Shown piece by piece: positions 57,351-64,000 of a stretch of DNA of 64,000 bases; the first letter of the stretch is position 1; each line of letters opens with the position of its first letter. Origin of the DNA: Aldehydirespirator sp963667505 (lineage in GTDB: Bacteria; Actinomycetota; Acidimicrobiia; Acidimicrobiales; Aldehydirespiratoraceae); contig OY763490.2 of assembly GCA_963667505.2 (NCBI GenBank), positions 930,001 to 994,000 on the forward strand, written 5' to 3'. Position numbers and translations under genes: made by a program. Under the pieces are notes generated by a model, which saw nothing but the letters and a program-made list of their open reading frames with translations, made no database searches and was not told where the DNA came from.

Positions 57351-58018
57351 TCGGCCGCCACCGAGCCGGGGCGGAACCAGGACGGGTCTAGGCCGCGTAC
57401 CACTGCTACCGGCACCCCCTTCGCCTTGCCCATCACCAGGTCCGCAGCCGCGGCGATCTCGTCGGCTGCCGCCACCTCGGTCACCTTCAGCTCGCGGCCC
57501 AGCGCGTCGGAGGTGCCCCGCAGATCCACCACTGCGGCGATGCCTGCGCAGCCGATTGCTACGTCGGTGACGCCGCGGCGCCAGGGCCGCCCGAACGTGT
57601 CGGATATCACCACCGCGACCTCGACGCCAGCCAGGGCACGGACGCGGTCGCGGATGCGGCGGGCCGAGCGGTCCGAGTCCACCGGCAGCAGCGCCGCGAA
57701 GCCCTCCTCGACGTTGCTCAGATCGACCCCGGCGTTGGCGCACACGAAGCCGTGGGCCGTCTCGGAGATGATCAGCTCGCCCCGTCGGCGCAGCACTCGA
57801 ACCGACTCGGCCTCCACCAGCGGCTTGTGGCTGGTCGGGTCGTCGGGATCGACGGGCGCGAGCCGCCCCTCGGCCTTGGACACCACCTTCTGGGTAACCA
57901 CCACGCAATCGCGGTCGCGCAGCCCGTCGAACCCGGCCGCGGCCATGATGAGTTCGGCCAGGTCGTCGCCGGGTCGGACCTCACCGATGCCCTCGATGCC
58001 CAGGATCTCCAGGCTCAC
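57314..58018 (-). CDS. cofE: Coenzyme F420-0:L-glutamate ligase
   Basis: Adds glutamate residues to F420-0, the last stage of F420 synthesis. The 234-residue protein has the family features DCVVVTQKVVSKAEGR, FVCANAGVDLSNV, RRIRDRVRAL, VVISDTFGRPWRRGVTDVAIG and a late ADLVMGKAKGVPVAVVRGL. It lacks the extra C-terminal nitroreductase-like domain of mycobacterial FbiB, so is the short CofE form. The GTG at 58018 overlaps a copy of the cofD stop; upstream in-frame GTGs in the 36-bp repeat are alternatives that would add 12 or 24 residues. Confidence 0.93.
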   Translation of the reverse strand: MSLEILGIEGIGEVRPGDDLAELIMAAAGFDGLRDRDCVVVTQKVVSKAEGRLAPVDPDDPTSHKPLVEAESVRVLRRRGELIISETAHGFVCANAGVDLSNVEEGFAALLPVDSDRSARRIRDRVRALAGVEVAVVISDTFGRPWRRGVTDVAIGCAGIAAVVDLRGTSDALGRELKVTEVAAADEIAAAADLVMGKAKGVPVAVVRGLDPSWFRPGSVAAEIVRSPADDLFR

Positions 58019-58099
58019 GGCGACACTGCCTTGCTGCTTCGGGTGCCGAGTCACGGCGACACTGCCTTGCTGCTTCGGGTGCCGAGTCACGGCGACACC
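58015..58099. repeat. 36-bp tandem duplication at the cofD/cofE junction
   Basis: Two identical 36-bp units (58015-58050 and 58051-58086) and a partial third (58087-58099) each begin, on the minus strand, at GCCGTGA. The unit repeats the overlapping cofD stop and cofE start. Being a multiple of three, it also keeps extra in-frame GTG starts open for cofE. Confidence 0.93.
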
Positions 58100-59061
58100 G
58101 CGGCCACCGTGCGCCGGGCCAGTTCGGCTGCGGCCTCGGGGGACGACATGATGGTGGGGGCCACCACGGGCCTCACCCCGGCATCGGCAACCGCGGCGGC
58201 CAGGTCGGCGTCGGACTCGTCGATCACGAGGGTCCCGACCACGTCCGCGTACAGGCGAGCCACCCCGACCGCGCTCGACTCGTGGCCCAGCTCTCTCATC
58301 ATCCGGTCGGCCGGCCCCTTGAGGGCCGAGCCGGCCACGATGGGCGACACCGCCACGTTGCGCTCCCGCCTGCGGGCCAGGGCCTGGGCCACTCCGGGCA
58401 CGGCCAGCACCGGGCCGATCGACACGATCGGGTTCGACGGCGCCACCACCACTGCGTCGGCGTCCGCGACCGCGTCGAGCACGCCCGGCGCTGGGCTGGA
58501 CTCGGCCACGCCCGCGAAGCGCACCGCGGACAGGGCCACGTCGTGGGCCAGGCGCACGAAGTACTCCTGGAAGCCGATCTCTTCGCCGCTGCGGTAGACC
58601 GCCGCGGACTCTCCCCGTCCCGCCCGGGCATCGGCCGCCAGCGTCACCCTGGTCTCGATCCTGTCGTCGCTCACCGGCAGCACCCGGCACCGCAGCCCGC
58701 GGGACGAGGCCAGCCGGGCTGTCACCTCGCTCAGGCTCCGACCCCCGCGCAGCAGCGTCGTGCGGAACAGGTGGGTGCCGATGTCTCGGTCGCCGAGGTT
58801 GAACCAGGCGTCGAGCCCGTAGGAGCGCATCTCTTCCAGGGCGTTCCAGGTCTCCTCCGCGAGGCCCCAGCCCCGGTCGGGGTCGATGGCGCCCGACAGC
58901 GTGTAGATCACCGTGTCGATGTCGGGACTGACGTGCAGTCCGTGCATCTCCACGTCGTCGGCGGTGTTGACCACCGCGGTCACCTCCTCATGAGGCGCGG
59001 CGAGCAGCTGGCCGGCGAGGTAGCGGGCTGCTCCCACGCCGCCCGACAGGACCGTGATCAC
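58087..59061 (-). CDS. cofD: 2-phospho-L-lactate transferase (F420 synthesis)
   Basis: Joins the phospholactate-type side chain to the deazaflavin Fo (FbiA in actinobacteria). The 324-residue protein opens ITVLSGGVGAARYLAG, has VVNTADDVEMHGLHVSPDIDT, WFNLGDRDIGTHLFRT, VVAPSNPIVSIGPVLAVPG and SPIVAGSALKGPADRM, all CofD signatures. GTG at 59061 overlaps the gmd stop, so F420 and GDP-sugar genes are translationally coupled here. Confidence 0.95.
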   Translation of the reverse strand: MITVLSGGVGAARYLAGQLLAAPHEEVTAVVNTADDVEMHGLHVSPDIDTVIYTLSGAIDPDRGWGLAEETWNALEEMRSYGLDAWFNLGDRDIGTHLFRTTLLRGGRSLSEVTARLASSRGLRCRVLPVSDDRIETRVTLAADARAGRGESAAVYRSGEEIGFQEYFVRLAHDVALSAVRFAGVAESSPAPGVLDAVADADAVVVAPSNPIVSIGPVLAVPGVAQALARRRERNVAVSPIVAGSALKGPADRMMRELGHESSAVGVARLYADVVGTLVIDESDADLAAAVADAGVRPVVAPTIMSSPEAAAELARRTVAAVSP

Positions 59062-60062
59062 CGACTCGGGCCGTCCAGGGGGTCGCCGGACCCAGTCGGG
59101 CGGCTCTTCAACAGGGCGAGATCGGCGTCCACCATCAGCCGGACGAGCTCCGGGAACGACGTGCGGGGCCGCCACCCCAGGACCGCCTCGGCCTTGGACG
59201 GGTCCCCCACGAGAAGATCGACCTCGGCGGGCCGCATGAATTGCTCGTCCACCACCACATGGTCGCGGTAGTCCAGGCCGACGTGCTCGAAGGCGAGCTC
59301 GCACAGCGTCCGCACCGAGTTGGTGCGGCCGGTGCAGATCACATAGTCGTCGGGCTCGTCCTGCTGGACCATGCGCCACATGGCCTCCACGTAGTCGGCG
59401 GCGTAGCCCCAGTCCCGCTGCGACTCCAGGTTGCCCAAGCGCAGCTCGTCGGCGAGGCCCAGCTTGATGCTGGCCGCCGCGTGGCTGATCTTGCGGGTGA
59501 CGAACTCCATGCCGCGTCGGGGGCTCTCGTGGTTGAACAGGATGCCCGAGGTGGCGTGCAGCCCGTAGGACTCCCGATAGTTCACGGTGATCCAGTGCCC
59601 GTACACCTTGGCCACGCCGTAGGGGCTGCGAGGATAGAACGGGGTGCTCTCGGACTGGGGCACCTCGCGCACCTTCCCGAACATCTCCGACGAGCTGGCC
59701 TGATAGAAGCGGATACCGCCGTCGACGAGCCGCACAGCGTCGAGGATCCGGGTGACGCCCAACGCGGTGGTCTCGCCGGTGAGCACCGGCTGGCTGAACG
59801 AGGTCTGCACGAAGGACTGGGCCGCGAGGTTGTACACCTCGTCGGGCCTGTAGGTGCGCAGGATCTCGATCACAGACACCTGGTCGAGCAGATCGCCGGT
59901 CACGATGCGGATCCGGTCCTGGATGTGGGCGATGCGCTCATAGTTGAGGATGCTTGAGCGCCGCACCATCCCCACCACCTCGTAGCCCTTGGACAGCAGC
60001 AGTTCGGCCAGGTACGAGCCGTCCTGGCCGGTTATGCCGGTGATGAGCGCGCGCCTGGGCAT
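59058..60062 (-). CDS. gmd: GDP-mannose 4,6-dehydratase
   Basis: Converts GDP-mannose to GDP-4-keto-6-deoxymannose, shared precursor of GDP-L-fucose and GDP-D-rhamnose. 334 residues: RALITGITGQDGSYLAELLL, YNLAAQSFVQTSF, YQASSSEMFGKV, SPYGVAKVYGHW with Tyr-x3-Lys, LFNHESPRRG and GNLESQRDWGYA, all Gmd-specific. The ATG at 60062 starts just before the NADP-binding strand. rmd lies immediately upstream; fcl is at 38 kb. Confidence 0.96.
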   Translation of the reverse strand: MPRRALITGITGQDGSYLAELLLSKGYEVVGMVRRSSILNYERIAHIQDRIRIVTGDLLDQVSVIEILRTYRPDEVYNLAAQSFVQTSFSQPVLTGETTALGVTRILDAVRLVDGGIRFYQASSSEMFGKVREVPQSESTPFYPRSPYGVAKVYGHWITVNYRESYGLHATSGILFNHESPRRGMEFVTRKISHAAASIKLGLADELRLGNLESQRDWGYAADYVEAMWRMVQQDEPDDYVICTGRTNSVRTLCELAFEHVGLDYRDHVVVDEQFMRPAEVDLLVGDPSKAEAVLGWRPRTSFPELVRLMVDADLALLKSRPTGSGDPLDGPSR

Positions 60063-60072
60063 CGACTTACTG

Positions 60073-61113
60073 CTATCGCCCCGACGCGGCGATTCCGACC
60101 CTGCCCGCGTCGGCATCGGCTGCCTCCGGGTCGGCCACCTCTGGGTCTGGCGTCGCCGTGTCTGACATCGCCGTGTCTGCCGTCGCCGTGCCAGCCGTCG
60201 CCGTGCCAGCCGCTGGCGGCGTCGTCTCGGGGGGCTGACTGCGCCAGTAGGCGAGCAGGTCGTCCAGGGTCTTCTCCAACGGCACCTCCGGCCTCCAGCC
60301 GGTGGCCCGGCGCAGCTTGGACGGGTCGCCCCGCATCTCGGCCACCTCCACGGGACGGACCAGGTCGTCGTCGATCTCAAGTCGCATCGGGCGTCGGGCC
60401 CGAGCCACTAGGCGCTCGGCCAAGTCTCCGACGCGCCGGGAGAGGCCGCTGCACACGTTGTACGGCTCGCCGGGCTCGCCGTGTACGGCCAGCAGCCGAT
60501 AGGCGCGGACCACGTCGCGCACGTCGGTGAAGTCGCGGCGGGCCTCGAGGTTGCCGACCCGCACCGCGTCCGCACCGGTGCGTTCGTTGGCCACGATGCG
60601 GGCGGCCAGCGCCGCGGCCACGAACCGGTCGCTCTGACCCGGCCCCAAGTGGTTGAACGCCCTTGCTCGGACCACGTCCAGGCCCCGGCCGGCCCCGGCC
60701 TGCAGGCACACCATCTCAGCCGCGGCCTTGCTGGCCCCGTAGGGCGTCACGGGCCGCAGTGGAGCGCCCTCGTCCACCGGGAGGCGAGCCTCGCTGACGC
60801 TGCCGTAGACGTCCGCGCTGCTGACAGCCAGCACTCTGCGTGCTCCGAGCCTCCGAGCGATGTCGAGCACGTTGAACGTGCCCTCGACGTTGGTGCGCAG
60901 CGTCGAGGCCGGATCGTGGAAGCTGGCAGCCACGTCGGCCTGGGCGGCAAGGTGATAGACGACCTCGGGCCGGGCGGGGCCGAAGTCGGCCTCAAGCGAC
61001 TCGGGCTCGGTGACTTCGGCCTCGCTGATCGACACCTCGTCGCCCTCGGACGCGAGGTGCGCCACCAGATGCTGTCCGACGAACCCGGTGGCGCCGGTCA
61101 CCAACACTCTCAC
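60073..61113 (-). CDS. rmd: GDP-4-keto-6-deoxy-D-mannose reductase
   Basis: Reduces the Gmd product to GDP-D-rhamnose. The 346-residue SDR has VLVTGATGFVGQHL, YHLAAQADVAASFHDP, VSSADVYGSV, TPYGASKAAAEM with Tyr-x3-Lys, ARAFNHLGPGQ, and GNLEARRDFTDVRDVVRAY, which match Rmd better than Fcl. The gmd gene directly follows. The last ~45 residues are a low-complexity Ala/Thr/Asp tail built from 15-bp repeats, beyond the usual family length. Start GTG at 61113. Confidence 0.88.
   Translation of the reverse strand: MRVLVTGATGFVGQHLVAHLASEGDEVSISEAEVTEPESLEADFGPARPEVVYHLAAQADVAASFHDPASTLRTNVEGTFNVLDIARRLGARRVLAVSSADVYGSVSEARLPVDEGAPLRPVTPYGASKAAAEMVCLQAGAGRGLDVVRARAFNHLGPGQSDRFVAAALAARIVANERTGADAVRVGNLEARRDFTDVRDVVRAYRLLAVHGEPGEPYNVCSGLSRRVGDLAERLVARARRPMRLEIDDDLVRPVEVAEMRGDPSKLRRATGWRPEVPLEKTLDDLLAYWRSQPPETTPPAAGTATAGTATADTAMSDTATPDPEVADPEAADADAGRVGIAASGR
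60151..60210 (-). repeat. Four 15-bp in-frame repeats in the rmd tail
   Basis: Units 60151-60165, 60166-60180, 60181-60195 and 60196-60210 encode five-residue blocks of the type GTATA/DTAMS. The last two are identical, so expansion is recent. They lie at the 3' end of the gene, outside the conserved fold. Confidence 0.85.
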
Positions 61114-61489
61114 GGCGGCCTATCCGGGCACGCAGGCGCGACGCATCGCCGCGAACACTAGTGCTGCGCCGCCCAACTCGTCGCGTGCCTCGAGGGCTGT
61201 GGTGCCTGCTCAGGGGACGTGGTGGCTGTGCGGTGCTTCAGAGAAGACCAACCACTAGGTGCACTCGACGAAGACTGCCTGCGTCTGTGCCGCAGCCCTG
61301 GAGCGTTGACGTCTCCGGCAGGGTTCGCGCCCGCGTCTGCGCCGCGGCCAGCGCCTAGTGCCTGAAGGCCGTCTCGGATGGCGCTGATCGTGACACACTG
61401 GCCCGTGCGGCACGAACCCAACCACGAACCGAACTATGAACCCGACTACGAACCCGACAAGGAGCAGGCTTGAGTCACGGGGTCCGAGC
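61114..61489. other. Intergenic region between divergent rmd and the isochorismatase-like gene
   Basis: 376 bases with no convincing gene. It should hold promoters for both flanking genes, but I see no clear -35/-10 pair. Around 61409-61460 there is a run of degenerate 12-13-base repeats of the type AACCCGACTACG, another small repeat at a gene edge. Confidence 0.5.
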
Positions 61490-62140
61490 ATGAGCGCCGA
61501 CCGGCAGCGGCTCGCCGCCTTGGTCGCGCCCAGCACCACGGCGGTGCTCACCATGGAGCTGCAACGCGGCGTGGTGGGGCCGGGCGGGATGATGAAAGCG
61601 CTCGTCGACCGGGTCGAGGCCGCGGGCACCGTCTCGGCCGCGGCCGCCGTGTGCGCCGCGGCCCGGTCCGTCGGCGCCCGGGTGGTCCACTGCGTGGTGG
61701 AGACCCGCCCAGACGGCGCAGGCGGCGTCGTCAACTGCCGCATCCTGGGTCTGGCCGACAGGCTGCGGCGTGAGGGGGGCATCTCGCCCACCGCGGCCGG
61801 CAGCGACGGTGCCCGCCTCGTCGCCGAGCTCGGACCCGATCCCCGCGACCTGGTCGTTCCGCGGTGGCACGGCCTGACGCCGTTCACCTCCACGTCGCTG
61901 GACCAGACGCTGCGCAACCTCGGCGTGACCACCGTGGTGGCCACCGGGGTGTCGGTGAACGTCGGCGTCCTCGGGATGTGCCTGAGCGCCGTGGATCTCG
62001 GCTACCAGGTGGTGCTGGTGCGCGACGCCGTCGCGGGGGTTCCCCGCGAGTACGCGGACGCCGTGATCGAGCACAGTCTGGCCATGGTGGCCACTGTGGT
62101 CGCTTCGGCGGACTTGCTGGAGGCCTGGGCTGTGGCCTGA
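61490..62140 (+). CDS. Isochorismatase-fold protein lacking the usual catalytic triad
   Basis: Protein of 216 residues. The alpha/beta fold is recognisable from TTAVLTMELQRGVVG, VGARVVHCVVETRPDG, the TSLDQTLRNLGVTTVVATG strand and GYQVVLVRDAVAGVP. The family's catalytic Asp, Lys and Cys align with Glu23, Arg125 and Gly159 by eye, so hydrolase activity of the standard type is doubtful. It may bind a ligand or act differently. The ATG at 61490 follows an in-frame ATG at 61436 that lies in repeats. The function and link to neighbouring F420/GDP-sugar genes are unknown. Confidence 0.75.
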   Translation: MSADRQRLAALVAPSTTAVLTMELQRGVVGPGGMMKALVDRVEAAGTVSAAAAVCAAARSVGARVVHCVVETRPDGAGGVVNCRILGLADRLRREGGISPTAAGSDGARLVAELGPDPRDLVVPRWHGLTPFTSTSLDQTLRNLGVTTVVATGVSVNVGVLGMCLSAVDLGYQVVLVRDAVAGVPREYADAVIEHSLAMVATVVASADLLEAWAVA

Positions 62141-62207
62141 CTAGGGGCCCATAGGGGCCGCGTCCGCGGCAGGGACGCCCATTAGCCTCGGCCCATCGCC
62201 GCCGCCC

Positions 62208-62326
62208 CAGACCAAGCCTCGCGTGATCCGGCCGTCCGCGGCCCCGGCCAAGCCTCGCGTGATCCGGCCGTCCGCGGCCCAGACCAAGCCTCGCGTGATC
62301 CGGCCGTCCGCGGCCCCGGCCAAGCT
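62208..62326 (+). repeat. 36-bp tandem repeats (three and a part) before the last GT2
   Basis: Units 62208-62243, 62244-62279 and 62280-62315 share 33 or more bases, with a partial fourth to 62326. Units 1 and 3 begin CAGACC, units 2 and 4 begin CCGGCC, so a two-unit block was probably duplicated. The length is 12 codons and the GT2 frame runs open through all copies. There are no unique spacers. Confidence 0.93.
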
Positions 62327-62359
62327 CAGAGTGCGGCGCCGACGGTATGTGCCGTCGTA

Positions 62360-64000
62360 GTGGCCCACAGGCCCGGCGAGTGGTTCCACGAGACGCTCGA
62401 GTCGCTGTCCCTCCAAGACTACGAACCCCTGCGGGTGGCCGTCGTCGACGCGGCCGGATCAGGGATAGCCGAGCAGGTGACGACGGTCATAGAGGATGCC
62501 GTCATCATCGATGCCACAGGATCGAGGGGCTTCTCGGACGCGGCCAACGCGGCGCTCTCGGCCGATCTCGAGGCCGATTTCCTGCTGGTCTGCCACGACG
62601 ATGTGGCCTTGGCCCCCGACGCGGTGAGCATCATGGTGGCGGAGGCGCTGCGCAGCCGAGCGGGCGTTCTCGGCCCCAAGCTGGTCGCCTGGGACCGCCC
62701 GGAAGTGATCCTGCAGGCCGGCTACGACGTCGACCGTTTCGGGGTCGGCGCTGACCGGGCCGGATTCGAGGAGCTTGACCAGGAGCAGCACGACGGCGTG
62801 AGCGACGTGTTCGCTCTGCCGTCGGCGGCGCTGCTGATCCGGCGGTCGCTGTTCACCGCGCTCGGCGGCTTCGACGGGGCGATGACCCACAGGGGCGAGG
62901 ACATCGACTTCTGCTGGCGGGCCCAAATGGCGGGGGCCCGGGTGATGATCGTCGGCGGCGCGGTCGCCCGCCACCGCGCCAGCCTCGCCGAGCGCGCCGG
63001 AGCCGATGACAGCTTCGCCGCCGGTGCCCGTCACTCGCTGCGGGCGATGCTCGTGAACCACGGGCGCATCTCGCTGGTGGTTCTCGTGCCGCTGGCGCTG
63101 CTGATGTCGCTCGTGGAGTTGGTCCTGGCGGTGCTCACGGTCCGATTGCGACGGGCCCGCGACGTGGTGGCCGCGTGGGCCTGGAACGTGTCCCGGCTCG
63201 ACGTGGTGGTACAGCGTCGCCAGGCCAACGCCCAGGTGCGCCGGGTCCGGCAGGCCGACGTGACCGCCATGCAGTACACGGGAAGCGTACGCGTGACCGA
63301 GTTCGTGAGGCGTCACTTCGGCGGCGACCATCGAGGCTTGCTGGACGCGGCCGGGCGCGGCGTGCTCAGCGGGTTCCGCACGGGATCGGCCCGGATGCCG
63401 TGGATCGCGTGGGCGCTGGTCACCGTGTTCGTGCTGTTCGGCTCGCGGAGCCTGATCCTCTCCGGGGTGCCCGCCGTCGGGGACCTGGCCCCCTTCCCGG
63501 ACACGGCCGCCGACCTGCTCGGGGCTTGGTGGGGAGGCTGGTCGGACCGGGGCACCGGCTCGCCGTCGTCCAACCTCGGCGCTCTCGTGTTCCTGGGCGC
63601 GTTCGGCTGGGTGCTCTCCAACAGCACGGGCCTGATCCGCACCGTGATGGTGATCGGGCCTATCTTCGTGGGCCTTGCCGGCGCCTACCGGCTGCTGGCC
63701 GCGACCGGCTCCCGTCGGGCACAGACGGCCACGCTGGTCGCGTACCTGCTAGTGCCTTTGTTGCCTGCCTCCCTCGCGGGCGGATCGCTTCCGGGCCTCG
63801 TCGGCTACGCGGCCGCGCCCTGGATGCTGCGCGCACTGCTCACGGCCTCGGGCATGACGCCGTTCCGTCCCGGCGGCGGATCCCCTGCGAGCCTTCTGTC
63901 ACCGGCGGTGGTGCTCGGCGCGTCCGCCGGCGCGGCTGCCCTGTTCGTACCCGCGGTGGCCGGGCTGGCCGCTGCGATGGCGCTGGGGCTGGTTCTCGGC
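62360..64000 (+). CDS. Large membrane GT2 glycosyltransferase, 3' end beyond window
   Basis: At least 547 residues. The GT2 domain (first ~230) has VVAHRPGEWFHETL, VCHDDVALAPD as metal site, and HRGEDIDFCWRAQMAG followed by a conserved His; then come several membrane helices from about residue 230 on. Such GT2 proteins with a polytopic C-terminal half are typical of actinobacteria and may act on wall galactan or arabinan-like polymers. The frame is open from 62186 but contains no ATG/GTG/TTG before the GTG at 62360, which would remove part of the first strand (TVCAVVVAH). The true start is unresolved. Confidence 0.78.
   Translation, partial: MAHRPGEWFHETLESLSLQDYEPLRVAVVDAAGSGIAEQVTTVIEDAVIIDATGSRGFSDAANAALSADLEADFLLVCHDDVALAPDAVSIMVAEALRSRAGVLGPKLVAWDRPEVILQAGYDVDRFGVGADRAGFEELDQEQHDGVSDVFALPSAALLIRRSLFTALGGFDGAMTHRGEDIDFCWRAQMAGARVMIVGGAVARHRASLAERAGADDSFAAGARHSLRAMLVNHGRISLVVLVPLALLMSLVELVLAVLTVRLRRARDVVAAWAWNVSRLDVVVQRRQANAQVRRVRQADVTAMQYTGSVRVTEFVRRHFGGDHRGLLDAAGRGVLSGFRTGSARMPWIAWALVTVFVLFGSRSLILSGVPAVGDLAPFPDTAADLLGAWWGGWSDRGTGSPSSNLGALVFLGAFGWVLSNSTGLIRTVMVIGPIFVGLAGAYRLLAATGSRRAQTATLVAYLLVPLLPASLAGGSLPGLVGYAAAPWMLRALLTASGMTPFRPGGGSPASLLSPAVVLGASAGAAALFVPAVAGLAAAMALGLVLG

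Noticed and set aside
58015..58099. 36-bp repeats resembling CRISPR repeat length
   Set aside because: Units are directly adjacent with no spacers and overlap the cofD/cofE coding ends.
62208..62326. 36-bp repeats resembling a CRISPR array
   Set aside because: No unique spacers, no cas genes, and the repeats keep an open frame into the GT2 gene.
62141..62416. Minus-strand 91-codon frame with repeated ADGRITRGL blocks
   Set aside because: It is the reverse reading of the 36-bp repeats; no start signal or family, and the plus-strand GT2 explains the region better.

Overview
The window is a single stretch of high-GC bacterial chromosome. It carries densely packed genes with many GTG starts, frequent ATGA/GTGA/TGATG stop-start overlaps, coenzyme F420 genes (cofD, cofE), a DUF222/13E12-type HNH protein, an LCP-family ligase and acyl-CoA carboxylase/BirA genes. 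Together these point to an actinobacterium, most plausibly the Acidimicrobiia. That assignment is inference, because no rRNA, tRNA or ribosomal marker gene lies in the window.

About 45 kb (1-45030) is a very large surface-polysaccharide locus. It starts with a truncated methyltransferase, two sister GT4 glycosyltransferases and two GT2 enzymes (1-5731). A minus-strand dTDP-L-rhamnose block (rmlA, rmlC, rmlB, rmlD; 9431-5803) follows, with a secreted GH16-type glycanase upstream. Next comes a minus-strand block read from 21097 down to 11831: an O-antigen-ligase-type polymerase, a GT-C enzyme, a two-domain GT2, a small membrane protein, an HTTM-DCC fusion and a GT4. At 21.1 kb this block diverges from an ABC exporter pair (Wzm/Wzt-like). 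The polyprenyl-phosphate sugar transferase that would start the glycan, a GT2, a SpoIID/SLH protein, a DPM1-like GT2 and two GT-C enzymes lie between 22.7 and 30.6 kb. An acyl-CoA carboxylase alpha subunit and birA sit inside the locus. LCP, ugd and uxs (UDP-xylose), fcl (GDP-L-fucose), three GT4 enzymes, an NDP-sugar pyrophosphorylase and galE complete it.

The second region (45.1-57.1 kb) is a defence/accessory island. It holds an AAA ATPase with a winged-helix tail, a DUF3644 protein with an RxxxxH (HEPN-like) motif, a type III restriction-modification pair, a winged-helix regulator, a truncated second copy of the ATPase 3' half, a GIY-YIG nuclease with an m5C methyltransferase, and a DUF222-HNH gene next to the remnant of another. 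A 579-bp direct repeat (the ATPase 3' half) brackets the DUF3644/type III segment.

The third region (57.3-64.0 kb) returns to housekeeping and glycan genes: cofE, cofD, gmd and rmd on the minus strand, then an isochorismatase-fold protein lacking the usual catalytic residues, and a large membrane GT2 that runs off the window.

The gene set can make activated rhamnose (dTDP-L- and GDP-D-), xylose, fucose and galactose, assemble them on a lipid carrier, export them by ABC transporter and attach them to the wall through LCP. Two patterns recur. Many gene junctions carry short tandem duplications. Several genes appear leaderless, with a TANNNT (or GATACT) -10 box 6-8 bases before the start codon, including a back-to-back bidirectional promoter at 21104-21113.
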